A stretch of 41,769 nucleotides of DNA. It comes from an uncultured Acidimicrobiales bacterium. GTDB taxonomy: Bacteria; Actinomycetota; Acidimicrobiia; Acidimicrobiales; UBA10347. The notes below the pieces were generated by a model. It was not told the origin of the DNA. It made no database searches and was given only the letters and a program-made list of their open reading frames with translations. Below are positions 7,301-16,076 of this stretch, in pieces. Made by a program: the position numbers and the translations under genes. Location: contig CALLPT010000210.1 in the NCBI GenBank assembly GCA_938015575.1, positions 1 to 41,769 of the forward strand, in the 5' to 3' direction. Every line of letters starts with the position of its first letter. Position 1 is the first letter of the stretch.

Positions 7301-8635
7301 ATGGTGTCTACTGCGCTGTCTCTTCTTGCTGTCATCGCCCTGATCGGCGCCAACGCATTCTTCGTGGCCGACGAGTTCGCTCTCGTCGCCGTCGACCGAT
7401 CTCAGGTCAACGTGCGAGCGGCCAACGGAGAACGCCCGTGGCCGACCGTGCAGAAGCTTTTGCGCGAACTGTCGTTCCATCTCTCGGCGGCTCAGGTCGG
7501 CATCACGATCTCATCATTGATCGTCGGCTTCATCGCCGCGCCCGCAGGCCGGGTCATACTCGCGCCGCTCATCGAGCGGCTCTTCGGCGAAGACGCGTCG
7601 GGCTGGTTGACAATCCCGCTCGCCTTCATCATCGCCAACGTGCTCCAAGTCGTCATGGGCGAAGTGGTCCCAAAGACGATCGGCATTGCCGAACCGATGC
7701 GGGTCCTGCGGGTTCTCGCTCGAGGCATCGCCCTCTGGGGCTGGATCGTGCGTCCGGTCGTGTCCGTCATCAACGACATGGCCGACTGGATCGTGGCCAA
7801 GATGGGCCTCGAGCCGGGCGACGAACTCAGCGGCATCGCCTCGATGACCGAGCTCGAATACGTGATCAGGGCATCCGGCGAAGTAGGCACACTCGACCCC
7901 GAAGACGTCACCCGCCTCACCCGCACAATCCGCTTCGCGGAGAAGACCGCGGCCGACATCCTCGTCCCCCGGGTCGCGCTCGATGTCATCGAACGCGACG
8001 AGTCGCTCCATGACCTGTGCGCCAAATCGGCCGAGACCGGCCACAGCCGTTTCCCTGTCATTGGCTCCGACACCGACGACGTGCTCGGCCTTGTCCACGT
8101 CAAGTCCGCCCTGGGCGTGGTGCCGGCGGAACGAGCCTCGATCAGCGTCAAGGATCACATGACCGCTGCTTTCGTGGTTCCGGAAACGCGCGAGCTCGAC
8201 ACGCTCCTCGACGAGATGTACCGCGACGGTCACCATCTCGCGTTCGTGCTCGATGAGCATGGTGGGGTATCCGGCATCGTCACCATCGAGGACATCGTCG
8301 AAGAGATTGTCGGCGAGATCGATGATGAACATGACCGCCAAGGCGTCGACGATGTCCAGGCCTTGGGCAACGATGTGTTCGTCGTGAACGCCGCCATTCA
8401 CCCCGACGAACTCGAAGAAGCGACCGGTATTGCATTGCCCGAAGGCGACTTCGAAACCGTCGCCGGCTTTGCGCTCGATCAACTGCAACGCATACCCGAC
8501 AAGGGCGCCTCGTTCGAGTGGGACCGATGGCAGGTCGAAGTCGCTGAGATGGACCGCTGGCGCATCGCCAAACTCCGAATCACGGCAAGCGCTCCCCCTC
8601 CGTCATCGGATCCGGAGAACGGGGGCGAGGCATGA
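7301..8635 (+). CDS. CNNM/HlyC-CorC family membrane protein with CBS pair
   Basis: The family is linked to Mg2+/Co2+ transport or export across the membrane. Domain order in the 444-residue protein: DUF21/CNNM transmembrane region (about 1-185, with [20 protein letters not shown] near the start and [13 protein letters not shown]), a CBS pair (about 200-325, including GHSRFPVIG and [20 protein letters not shown]), and a C-terminal CorC_HlyC domain (about 345-430). The gene ends in ATGA, overlapping the next, related gene, so the two are translationally coupled and may form a heteromer. Confidence 0.92.
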   Translation: MVSTALSLLAVIALIGANAFFVADEFALVAVDRSQVNVRAANGERPWPTVQKLLRELSFHLSAAQVGITISSLIVGFIAAPAGRVILAPLIERLFGEDASGWLTIPLAFIIANVLQVVMGEVVPKTIGIAEPMRVLRVLARGIALWGWIVRPVVSVINDMADWIVAKMGLEPGDELSGIASMTELEYVIRASGEVGTLDPEDVTRLTRTIRFAEKTAADILVPRVALDVIERDESLHDLCAKSAETGHSRFPVIGSDTDDVLGLVHVKSALGVVPAERASISVKDHMTAAFVVPETRELDTLLDEMYRDGHHLAFVLDEHGGVSGIVTIEDIVEEIVGEIDDEHDRQGVDDVQALGNDVFVVNAAIHPDELEEATGIALPEGDFETVAGFALDQLQRIPDKGASFEWDRWQVEVAEMDRWRIAKLRITASAPPPSSDPENGGEA

Positions 8636-9651
8636 GCACCACCGTCGCCCTGCTGCTCGCCCTGCTGTTGCTTATCGCCAACGGTTTCTTCGTCGCGGTC
8701 GAGTTCGGCCTGATCGCGACCCAACGAGCCCAGCTTGAGGACAAGGCCAAAGATGGCAATCGGCGGGCAAAAACCGCGCTTGCCGCGATCACCGATCTGA
8801 ACACACAGATCGCCGGCGCCCAGCTCGGGATCACGATGGCCTCGATTGCCCTCGGCCTCATTGCCGAGCCATCGGTCGCCCATCTCCTCGAAGACACGGT
8901 GCTGTCCGGCCTCGCCGAAGGGCCTCGTCACACCATCGGGCTCATCATTGCCCTGTCGCTGGTGACATTCCTCCACATCCTGATCGGCGAGATGGTTCCG
9001 AAGAACATCGCCCTCGCCGACGCCCCGGCAACCGCCATGTGGCTGTCGCCGATCCACACCTTGTTCGTTCGTATGGCCCGTCCGTTCGTTTGGGCACTGA
9101 ACGGGATGGCGAACTTTGTGCTTCGACTGATGGGCATCACCGCGGTCGACGAACGAGCTTCGGCCAAGACTCCTGCGGAGCTTGCCATGCTTCTCGAAGA
9201 AGCCCACGGCGACGCGGTGCTCGACGACCATGACTTTGGTTTGCTCAGCGGCACCCTCGAACTCGGCGGGGCGTCGATCCGCGAAGCCGTCGTGCCCTGG
9301 GAGCAGGTCGACCGGGCCCCGGCGAATGCGTCGATCGCGGAGATCGAGGCGCTCATGGCCGAGAGCGGGCACAGCCGGCTGGTTTTGGTCGGCGACGACG
9401 ACGAGCCGATGGGCTGGTGCCATGCCAAAGACCTGCTGGCCGTCGACGCCGACAACTGGGACCAGCCTCTGTCTCAGCATCGTCGACGCCGGTTGCTTCG
9501 TGTTGATCACGAGAGCGCGGCCGAAGACGCCCTGGAGCAAATGCAGACCGAGCGGGCCCATTTCGTGCTGGCAACGGCCAACCACGAGCCGGTCGGCATC
9601 TTGACGATCGAGGACGTGCTCGAGGTCCTCGTCCGTGGGCTAGCTCGCTGA
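8632..9651 (+). CDS. CNNM/HlyC-CorC family membrane protein, short form
   Basis: A paralogue of the preceding gene (LLIANGFFVAVEFGLIATQRAQ, AQLGITMASIALG, GEMVPKNIALADAP). At 339 residues it retains the CNNM membrane domain and a CBS pair (GHSRLVLVG; PVGILTIEDVLEVLV) but lacks the C-terminal CorC_HlyC domain of its partner. The start ATG lies in the ATGA overlap with the upstream stop. The arrangement of one full-length and one short CNNM protein side by side is common in Actinomycetota. Convergent with thiN. Confidence 0.9.
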   Translation: MSTTVALLLALLLLIANGFFVAVEFGLIATQRAQLEDKAKDGNRRAKTALAAITDLNTQIAGAQLGITMASIALGLIAEPSVAHLLEDTVLSGLAEGPRHTIGLIIALSLVTFLHILIGEMVPKNIALADAPATAMWLSPIHTLFVRMARPFVWALNGMANFVLRLMGITAVDERASAKTPAELAMLLEEAHGDAVLDDHDFGLLSGTLELGGASIREAVVPWEQVDRAPANASIAEIEALMAESGHSRLVLVGDDDEPMGWCHAKDLLAVDADNWDQPLSQHRRRRLLRVDHESAAEDALEQMQTERAHFVLATANHEPVGILTIEDVLEVLVRGLAR

Positions 9652-9681
9652 ACGAGCCCCCGGTGTAGCCATGACGACCGG

Positions 9682-10338
9682 TCAACCAGCCCGGTCGACG
9701 ATCACCAGCAGCACACCATTGGTGAGCGAAATCTCTTGCGTAGCGTCGTCGGCCACGTTGCTCATGCCACGGGGTGTTCCGGCATTGAGGGTGGCGTCGG
9801 CCAGGTCCCAACGCATCCCTCGCTCCCGAACCCCGGTCGCGTCGCCGAGCCATGGCAAGACACTGATGGTGGTACCTGGTGGCTCCGTGAGTTCGAGGCG
9901 GTCGTGGACGACATAGATCGTGCGGACGCCGTCGTCGATGACGATGCGTAGGCCGGCTTCGAACCAGACTCGTTGAGCGGCCAGCGCGAGGTTTGCCAAC
10001 TCGTGATCGATGCGGCCACCGAGCAGCCCCACCATGACGACATCGCCCGGTGCTGCCGCAGCCGCGTGGGCCAGCGCGAGTTCCAGGTCGGTCTCGTCTT
10101 TGTCCACCGGGTGACGCTCGATCGTCGTACCGGCGGCCTCGGCCTCGGCGACCAGATCAGGGGGCGCTGAGTCGAGATCGCCAACCAAGACGTCGACGGC
10201 AATCCCGAGCGCGGCGGCGTGCACCAGTCCGCCGTCCGCGGCGATGACCAGGTCCGGCCGCTGTACGGCCGAACGAACGCGATCCAACGCTGAGGGCTCC
10301 ACGTGTCCTGCGGCGAAAATCGCTATGCGCTTCGTCAC
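9682..10338 (-). CDS. thiN: Thiamine pyrophosphokinase
   Basis: Transfers pyrophosphate from ATP to thiamine, making thiamine diphosphate. The family blocks are all present in the 218 residues: ADGG (34-37), GDLDS (53-57), DKDETDLE (79-86) and GGRIDHE (107-113), then the C-terminal thiamine-binding part with GTPRGMSN. The GTG start at 10338 lies 1 bp after the stop of the YceH gene, so it depends on that operon for expression. Confidence 0.9.
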   Translation of the reverse strand: MTKRIAIFAAGHVEPSALDRVRSAVQRPDLVIAADGGLVHAAALGIAVDVLVGDLDSAPPDLVAEAEAAGTTIERHPVDKDETDLELALAHAAAAAPGDVVMVGLLGGRIDHELANLALAAQRVWFEAGLRIVIDDGVRTIYVVHDRLELTEPPGTTISVLPWLGDATGVRERGMRWDLADATLNAGTPRGMSNVADDATQEISLTNGVLLVIVDRAG

Positions 10339-10339
10339 G

Positions 10340-11188
10340 TCAGTCGAGCGGTTCGCCCAGTTGCTCGGCGAGGCGATGGAGCTGAGAGCGAAGCGATTCG
10401 ACCTCGGACTCGAGTTCGCTCACACGGTCGATCAGGTCCTGGTCGGCTGCGGGGCCGGGCCGAGGTGCGCGGTCGACGGCCGATGCGGCCGAGGCTGGTG
10501 GTTCGCTCTGCGCCTCGGGCGCGCTCGCATCGTCGGAGTCACCGAGCAGGTGTTGCCATCGGGCCTCTTTTTGGCCGGGCTGGCGCGCCAACTGCCGGAC
10601 CAGCCCGCGGGTCGCGAGGTCTTCGAGGCACGCGTCGACCTCTTCGAGCGAGTCAAAGCCGTGCTGGCGCTCGGTGCGAAGGCGCAGCTCGCCGACAGTC
10701 TGAGCGCCTCGTAACAGCAGCACCGACACGACGGCGAGCGCGGCCGGATCGAGTGACAGGACCTCGTCGAGCGCGTGGCGATGCTTGGTCGACCGCGATC
10801 CCTGGGTGTGCACCCGACGCACCAGATTGCGTTGACGCAACTCCATGAGCGCCCCGTCGATCGTCACAGCATCGAGCGACATCACCGGTTCGCGGTTCGT
10901 CTTCTGATTCGACGCCGATACCAACGCATTGGTTGTCATCGGGTAGATGTCGGGCGTCAGGAATGCCTTTTCGATCAAGGCCCCTACGACGCGAGCTTCG
11001 ACCGCGGTCATCGACACCGATGGCAAGGGCGGGCGGTACTCGCTCGACGTCGGCGCCGCCGGTTGAGCGTCGCCGGCCCCGGCAGAGGTGTCGGAGGAGG
11101 TCGCCTCTGCGGACTCGTTGCCACCTGCTTGCATCGGTTCCATTGGTTGTTCCCCCAGATCACCATCGCCCTGGATGGGCGATGTCAT
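10340..11188 (-). CDS. YceH/DUF480 family winged-helix protein
   Basis: A conserved protein of unknown function with two winged-helix domains. The family core starts about residue 60 (AVEARVVGALIEKAFLTPDIYPMTTNALVSA), continues with NREPVMSLD and includes RGAQTVGELRLRTERQHGF. The first 55 residues are a low-complexity extension. The C-terminus (LESEVESLRSQLHRLAEQLG) is a short coiled coil, also usual in YceH. The protein is 282 residues. Its ATG overlaps the upstream stop (ATGA), and thiN follows after 1 bp. Confidence 0.88.
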   Translation of the reverse strand: MTSPIQGDGDLGEQPMEPMQAGGNESAEATSSDTSAGAGDAQPAAPTSSEYRPPLPSVSMTAVEARVVGALIEKAFLTPDIYPMTTNALVSASNQKTNREPVMSLDAVTIDGALMELRQRNLVRRVHTQGSRSTKHRHALDEVLSLDPAALAVVSVLLLRGAQTVGELRLRTERQHGFDSLEEVDACLEDLATRGLVRQLARQPGQKEARWQHLLGDSDDASAPEAQSEPPASAASAVDRAPRPGPAADQDLIDRVSELESEVESLRSQLHRLAEQLGEPLD

Positions 11189-12114
11189 TCCATCGTCGCG
11201 CGTTCGGTACCGCCGACGTTCCACTCGAACTCGCGAGCGATCTTGACCGGCTGGCCACCGGGTGACGCGCACGCAATCGTGGGCACCTCGCGGCCCCGAC
11301 GTACCCCGACGTGTGTGGTGACGCCATCGACGCTGACTTGGCAATGCGCCATGTCGCCCTGTGCATCGACCGAAAGCAGCGGCGCGGTCAGAAACGGATT
11401 TCCTGCCTCGATCCGAGCCGCGAGTTCTGCGACCTGGGCGAAGCCGGTGGGCGCACCCAACCAGCCGCGGCAGTACATGCGGAGATCGTCGACGGTGACC
11501 GAATTGGCCGCGACCCGATCGACCAGCGCCAGATCGGCATAGGCCCACATGCGACCCGAGGGCAGCGCGAGAAACGTGGGTGCAAACCGATGACCACCGG
11601 TGTGACTCACCCGCCGCAGCCGGTAGTTCGGTCGCTCGGCCTCGATCTGAGCCGCCAGGGCCACGCCCATATCGCCACAACACCTGTCGTGGCTTCCTTG
11701 GGTGCATACCAAGAACGTCGGCACCGATACCTCGATCGGCGCCATGCCGTGTGCGCCATGTGCGGCGCCAGCGATGCGCTCGACGACCTGGGTTACGTCT
11801 TCGGCGGTCTCCGCGGGCCATCGGTACGCCGCGAACCCGAGGCCGTCGCGCTCATAGAGTTCGACGCCATACTCGCCGCTCCACGGTTCGGCGGTGAAGA
11901 GCCGGCTCGCGATAGCCGACCGAGCCAACGCTGCTGTTGCCGCTTTTACATGCGGAGCGCCGACTGCGGGTTTGGGCCACGGGGTCGCCATGGCGACGAC
12001 AACGACCCGATCAAGCGACAGGCCCGTCCCGGCAGGACGAACACCCAGCGATTTCGTGAACACCGAGCACAACGGTGCATCGGTCACGTCGGGAAGCAGA
12101 AGGTGGGAAACCAC
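11185..12114 (-). CDS. Sucrase/ferredoxin-like family protein
   Basis: A thioredoxin-fold [2Fe-2S] ferredoxin-like protein of the sucrase_ferredoxin-like family; biochemical role unknown. Diagnostic features in the 309 residues are CTQGSHDRCCGDMG, with the clustered cysteines, and HTGGHRFAPT, matching the family CTHGxxDxCC and HxGGHRFA motifs. An upstream CSVFTKSLG segment near residue 16 also agrees. The start is GTG 12114, 6 nt after a TAGGGT hexamer. First gene of a three-gene operon with YceH and ThiN. Confidence 0.85.
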   Translation of the reverse strand: MVSHLLLPDVTDAPLCSVFTKSLGVRPAGTGLSLDRVVVVAMATPWPKPAVGAPHVKAATAALARSAIASRLFTAEPWSGEYGVELYERDGLGFAAYRWPAETAEDVTQVVERIAGAAHGAHGMAPIEVSVPTFLVCTQGSHDRCCGDMGVALAAQIEAERPNYRLRRVSHTGGHRFAPTFLALPSGRMWAYADLALVDRVAANSVTVDDLRMYCRGWLGAPTGFAQVAELAARIEAGNPFLTAPLLSVDAQGDMAHCQVSVDGVTTHVGVRRGREVPTIACASPGGQPVKIAREFEWNVGGTERATME

Positions 12115-12120
12115 GCCAAG

Positions 12121-12126
12121 ACCCTA
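12121..12126 (-). promoter_or_regulatory. -10 hexamer of the sucrase/ferredoxin-like operon (TAGGGT)
   Basis: TAGGGT lies 6 nt before GTG 12114. It would drive the three-gene operon down to thiN. Confidence 0.5.
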
Positions 12127-12192
12127 TACACCGGTCGGGTTCGCACAGCTGCGAACATGATGGGTCGACAAAACGAAGGTGGAGTGAGAGGC

Positions 12193-14682
12193 GTGCGGGT
12201 TCCGGCAGCCCTTCATCGGTGGGCAGCAGAACACAACCAGCATCTGAGCCCTTCGACGCGCTCCGAAGTCGACGTCATCGCCTCGATCATCGAGGCCTCG
12301 TCGTTGCGCGACTACGACGTGCAACGGCTCGACGATGGGTTCTTTTCCGGGCTACGTGACATCTTTCCGCTCGAGCGGGCGGAGCGGGCCGAGACGCTCA
12401 TCGACATCGTCGCGACCTGGGCCAGCTCGATCCCGGCCGAGGCTCCACGCACGGTGGTCGCCGAAGTGCGGGCGCGACCCAAGACCGTCGAGGCCCAAGC
12501 GCCCAATGCAACCGGCGCGTCCAGCGCTGTCGGCATGCCCGAGCAGCGACCACAGAGCGCCGAACTCGGCGCGCCGGCCTTCTTGCGCAGCGACAAGGTC
12601 GACGAAGACGACACCGCTCGCCTCTTCGGTTCGGCTCAGTCCTATATCCGCATCGTGCTGGCCGTATTGAGTGTGCTGCTCCTCGCCGCGGTCGGTGTTG
12701 GCGTTTGGTTCTGGGCATCGTCACGATCAGATGGCGCAAACACTGCGCTCGATACCGAGGCCGAAGCGGCCAGCGCGACAGACACGCCCTCTGGCGATGC
12801 GCCCGATGCCGTCGAACAACCGACCCCCGAGGCGACGGCGGTGCCCACACCAGCACCACTGCTTGCGAACGAGCGGGCGTCGTGGGCCGATACCACGACG
12901 ATCCTGAATGCCGGAAGCGGCAGCGTGCTTGCCTCGACATACCCCGTCAGCTCGGCCAATCGGGCCGTCCTCACCGGACACACCGACGCCATCACGGGCA
13001 TCGCCATCTCCAATGATGGACGCGTCCTGACCTCGGGCGCCGACCGTCGTCTCGTCGACTGGGGCGCCGACGTTGCGCTCGCCCGCCCCGACGTGCTCGA
13101 GGTCGGTGCCCCGCTCACGGTGCTCGCCCGCACCGAGGACCAAAAGGTCATCGCCGGCGACGCCAACGGCACCATCACCGTGATCGATCTGATCAACACG
13201 GCGGAGCCGCTCAGCATCGACGTGCACCCCTCTTCGATCTCCGCGGTGGCCGAAGTCGCGGGCGGACGCGTCGCGGTTGCGTCGGTCGATGGCGACGTGG
13301 CGGTGTTCTCGCTCCAGGCGCCCGGCGACCGGCTCGACCTGGCCCACAGCACCGAGGTCACCGCAGTCGAGGCCCTCGACGATGCCAGCATCGCAACTGC
13401 GTCGGTCGATGGCATCGTGCGTATCTGGCCAGCCACAGGTGGCACACCGAGTACGACGATCGACACACTCGGCGCACCGGTCACGGCGATGATCCAGCTG
13501 GCCGACGGTCGCCTGGCCATCGCGGGCGTCAACGGAGCCCTCCAAGTCGTTCCCGCCGCCGATGGCGCCCAACCGGCGTTCACGATCGCCGCCCACGACG
13601 GAGCGATCCGATCCCTGCTCGAGTTCGAGGATCCGGGCCGGGGGCCGAGCATCGCGACGGGAAGCGACGACACCACCGTGCGCCTCTTCTCACTCGAGAC
13701 GGGTGAGCAGTGGCAACAGCTCGACGGTCACGGCGACCTCGTCAGCGCCCTCGCCCAACTGCCCGACGGGCGACTCGTTTCCACCAGCGCCGACGGAACC
13801 GGACGTGTGTGGGATCTCAGCCTGCTCGGCGGCACGATCGTGCGGCCGCCGCACGAACGCAATCTGTCGCACCTCGCTGCTTGGCGCAACGACCAGATCA
13901 TCAGCGGCGGTAGCGACGGCCTGGTCATGTTGGCCAGCACAACCGAAACGACAGCTCCTGAGCCGATCACCCGACATGCTGCGCCCGTCGTCGGCCTAAC
14001 CGTCATGCCCAATGGCGACATCGTTTCGCTCGATGCTGCCAGCATCCTTCGACTGAGCCAGATCGGCCCGAACGCCGGAGAACCGTTCGAGTTCCAACTC
14101 GCCCCCGGAGCGACTGCCCTCGACGATCGAGGTGAGCTCGGCGTGGTCACCGGGCATGCCGATGGCTGGGTTCGTTTCTCGGACTTCACCGCCGAAGTCG
14201 CCGCCGTCCAGGCGCACGGCAGCGGCGTAAACGATGTGCTCGGGCTGAGCAGTGGGCTCGTGGCTTCGGCGAGCGAAGACGGGACCGTGCGGATCCTCGA
14301 CCTCGAGAACCCCGACATCGTGCCGGTGTTCGACTTGCACACCGGCCCCGTTCACACGCTGGCGGAGCTGCCCGACGGGCGCATCGCTTCGGCAGGACTC
14401 GACGGCATCTACATCTGGGCGGTCGAGGACATGGGCCAAGAACATGTTCGGCTCACCGGTCACCAGGAACGCATCCTCAGCTTGCTCGGACTTTCCGACG
14501 GCCGGCTCGTCTCTACCGCTGTCGACGGACGCGTCCGGGTCTGGGATCTGCAGGACCCCGAGTCCGAGCCAATCACGTTCATCGATATCCCGGGCATTGT
14601 GAACCCGGTGCTGACCCAGGCGGACAACGGGCTCTACGTCGCCGGCGCCGGCCGCGGCTACATCGTCTTCACGATCGAATAG
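12193..14682 (+). CDS. Single-pass membrane protein with external WD40-like beta-propeller
   Basis: Unknown role; the architecture suggests a surface or periplasmic scaffold. With the GTG 12193 start (GGAG 8 nt upstream) it has 829 residues: a helical cytoplasmic domain (1-85), a disordered linker, one transmembrane helix (about 152-176, IRIVLAVLSVLLLAAVGVGV), an acidic/Pro-rich spacer, then about 580 residues of WD-type repeats. Typical repeat ends are VRIWPATGG, GRVWDLS, VRILDLE and VRVWDLQ, and LTGHTDAITGIAISNDGRVLTSGADRRL begins the series. I count roughly 13-14 blades, so one large or two stacked propellers. ATG 12157 or 12160 are alternative starts without a ribosome site. Confidence 0.8.
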   Translation: MRVPAALHRWAAEHNQHLSPSTRSEVDVIASIIEASSLRDYDVQRLDDGFFSGLRDIFPLERAERAETLIDIVATWASSIPAEAPRTVVAEVRARPKTVEAQAPNATGASSAVGMPEQRPQSAELGAPAFLRSDKVDEDDTARLFGSAQSYIRIVLAVLSVLLLAAVGVGVWFWASSRSDGANTALDTEAEAASATDTPSGDAPDAVEQPTPEATAVPTPAPLLANERASWADTTTILNAGSGSVLASTYPVSSANRAVLTGHTDAITGIAISNDGRVLTSGADRRLVDWGADVALARPDVLEVGAPLTVLARTEDQKVIAGDANGTITVIDLINTAEPLSIDVHPSSISAVAEVAGGRVAVASVDGDVAVFSLQAPGDRLDLAHSTEVTAVEALDDASIATASVDGIVRIWPATGGTPSTTIDTLGAPVTAMIQLADGRLAIAGVNGALQVVPAADGAQPAFTIAAHDGAIRSLLEFEDPGRGPSIATGSDDTTVRLFSLETGEQWQQLDGHGDLVSALAQLPDGRLVSTSADGTGRVWDLSLLGGTIVRPPHERNLSHLAAWRNDQIISGGSDGLVMLASTTETTAPEPITRHAAPVVGLTVMPNGDIVSLDAASILRLSQIGPNAGEPFEFQLAPGATALDDRGELGVVTGHADGWVRFSDFTAEVAAVQAHGSGVNDVLGLSSGLVASASEDGTVRILDLENPDIVPVFDLHTGPVHTLAELPDGRIASAGLDGIYIWAVEDMGQEHVRLTGHQERILSLLGLSDGRLVSTAVDGRVRVWDLQDPESEPITFIDIPGIVNPVLTQADNGLYVAGAGRGYIVFTIE

Positions 14683-14688
14683 GCGGGA

Positions 14689-14723
14689 CGTCTCGGTCGC
14701 CGACCCGCCGACCCGCCGAGACG
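14689..14723 (+). terminator. Hairpin after the WD40 gene
   Basis: An 8-bp stem, CGTCTCGG at 14689-14696 with CCGAGACG at 14716-14723, begins 6 nt after the stop codon. It has no T-run. It separates the WD40 gene from the MFS promoter at 14750. Confidence 0.45.
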
Positions 14724-14749
14724 AAGAACCTGCACGTCGGACCAGCGCC

Positions 14750-14755
14750 TAGGGT
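14750..14755 (+). promoter_or_regulatory. -10 hexamer of the first MFS gene (TAGGGT)
   Basis: TAGGGT is 7 nt before ATG 14763, just beyond the hairpin that ends the WD40 unit. Confidence 0.5.
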
Positions 14756-14762
14756 CGCGCAC

Positions 14763-15983
14763 ATGGGCGCCCCGTCTTCTTCTGCTGCGCCAGGCGCAGC
14801 ACTGCCCGCCAACGTGGTCGATTCCGCCCGGGGCTGGCTCGTCACCGCAGGCGCCGCCCTCTCGATGTTCACCGTGTTCGGGGTCGGCTACAGCTTCGGC
14901 GCATTCTTCGACTCGATCACCGAAGAGTTCGGCAGCGGCAGTGGTGCAACCGCGGTGGTGTTCGGCATCACAATCAGCTTGAGCTTCGTTCTGAGCCCGT
15001 TCACGGGCGCACTCAGCGACCGCATCGGCCCTCGCCCCGTGGCCTGGATGGGAGCTGCTTCGCTCGCCTCGGGCCTGTTGCTCATCACCGTCGTTCCGAA
15101 CATCTGGCTGGCCTACGCGTGCTACGGACTCGGGGTCGGCTTCGCCATTGCCTGTGGGTACGTACCGATGGTCGCGATCGTCGGCGGGTGGTTCGAACGT
15201 CAGCGAGCACTTGCCCTCGGCGTCGCCGTTGCCGGTATCGGGCTCGGCACGCTCGTCGCCTCGCCGCTTGCGGCTGCCCTGATCGAGGCGACGTCGTGGC
15301 GCACCGCATTCGTGACGTTCGCGATCGTCGGCGCCACATTGATGCTGATCTCGTCGTTGATCGTCGCTCCGGGACCGGCCAGCGAACCTGCGCCTGCCCG
15401 GCGCCCCCTCGCCGAGCTCTGGGCGCTCGGCGACTTTCGCATCCTCTATCTGTGCATGGTCTCCACGTCGTTCGGGTTGTTTGTGCCATTCGTTTTCGTC
15501 GCCCCCTACGCCGAGGATCAGGGCAACTCATCGTTCGCTTCGGCGCTGCTGGTCGGCATCATCGGCGGTGCCAGCATCGTCGGGCGCCTTGCCATCGGGG
15601 GCATCGCAAACCGGATCGGACCCGCTCGCCTCTTCCGCACCTCGTTCCTCGTCATGGCTGCAAGCCAATTCATCTGGCTCTTCGGGGGCACGTCGTATCC
15701 GCTGCTCGTGATCTTCGTCATGATCTTCGGCTCGTCCTATGGGGGCTTCATCGCGCTCAGCCCAGCCGTCGCCGCGGACCGATTCGGACTGAAGGGGCTC
15801 GGTGGCGTGATCGGCACCTGGTACACGGCCGCAGCGTTCGGCGCCCTGTTCGGTCCGTTCATCGCCGGCTCGCTGCTCGACGCCGTGGGCTACTGGGCGG
15901 CGATCCTGTTCGGCTCCGCCGCGGCATTGGTCGGCTGGATCGTGCTGCGAGGGCTCGACCGAGATCCCACGGCCACCACCTGA
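14763..15983 (+). CDS. MFS transporter, monocarboxylate/oxalate-formate type
   Basis: A 12-helix secondary carrier of 406 residues. The loop 2-3 signature reads GALSDRIGPRPVAWMG and the helix 1 region GYSFGAFFDSITEEFGSG resembles monocarboxylate (MCT/OFA-like) permeases. The central charged loop (about 205-220) separates two six-helix halves, and RLAIGGIANRIGPARLFR is the second-half copy of the signature. Substrate unknown, probably a small organic acid. It has a close paralogue at 28668-29861. Short N-terminal extension of Ala/Ser/Pro before the conserved VDSARGW. Confidence 0.88.
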   Translation: MGAPSSSAAPGAALPANVVDSARGWLVTAGAALSMFTVFGVGYSFGAFFDSITEEFGSGSGATAVVFGITISLSFVLSPFTGALSDRIGPRPVAWMGAASLASGLLLITVVPNIWLAYACYGLGVGFAIACGYVPMVAIVGGWFERQRALALGVAVAGIGLGTLVASPLAAALIEATSWRTAFVTFAIVGATLMLISSLIVAPGPASEPAPARRPLAELWALGDFRILYLCMVSTSFGLFVPFVFVAPYAEDQGNSSFASALLVGIIGGASIVGRLAIGGIANRIGPARLFRTSFLVMAASQFIWLFGGTSYPLLVIFVMIFGSSYGGFIALSPAVAADRFGLKGLGGVIGTWYTAAAFGALFGPFIAGSLLDAVGYWAAILFGSAAALVGWIVLRGLDRDPTATT

Positions 15984-16033
15984 ACCTCGGTCCCTGGAAC
16001 GAGATCCTCCAGGTGGCGTAATTCACGCGTCGA

Positions 16034-16051
16034 TGCCGCGGGCATGCGGCA
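16034..16051 (+). terminator. Short hairpin downstream of the MFS gene
   Basis: TGCCGC (16034-16039) pairs with GCGGCA (16046-16051) over a 6-nt loop. It lies between the MFS stop and the helicase -10. A second small stem, CCTGGA/TCCAGG, lies a little upstream. Weak evidence for termination. Confidence 0.3.
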
Positions 16052-16060
16052 CGCGGCTTC

Positions 16061-16066
16061 TAAGGT
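16061..16066 (+). promoter_or_regulatory. -10 hexamer of the helicase gene (TAAGGT)
   Basis: TAAGGT is 10 nt before ATG 16077. This is the widest spacing of the set, so a very short leader is possible. Confidence 0.4.
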
Positions 16067-16076
16067 CGCAGCTCCG

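Noticed and set aside
8479-9585. 368-residue minus-strand open frame over the CNNM genes
   Set aside because: Mirror of the CNNM reading frame; no recognisable motif, and the sense-strand proteins are conserved.
11311-12192. Upstream extension of the WD40 protein to a 1123-residue frame
   Set aside because: The added 294 residues overlap the sucrase/ferredoxin-like gene on the other strand, which has intact family motifs and a promoter.
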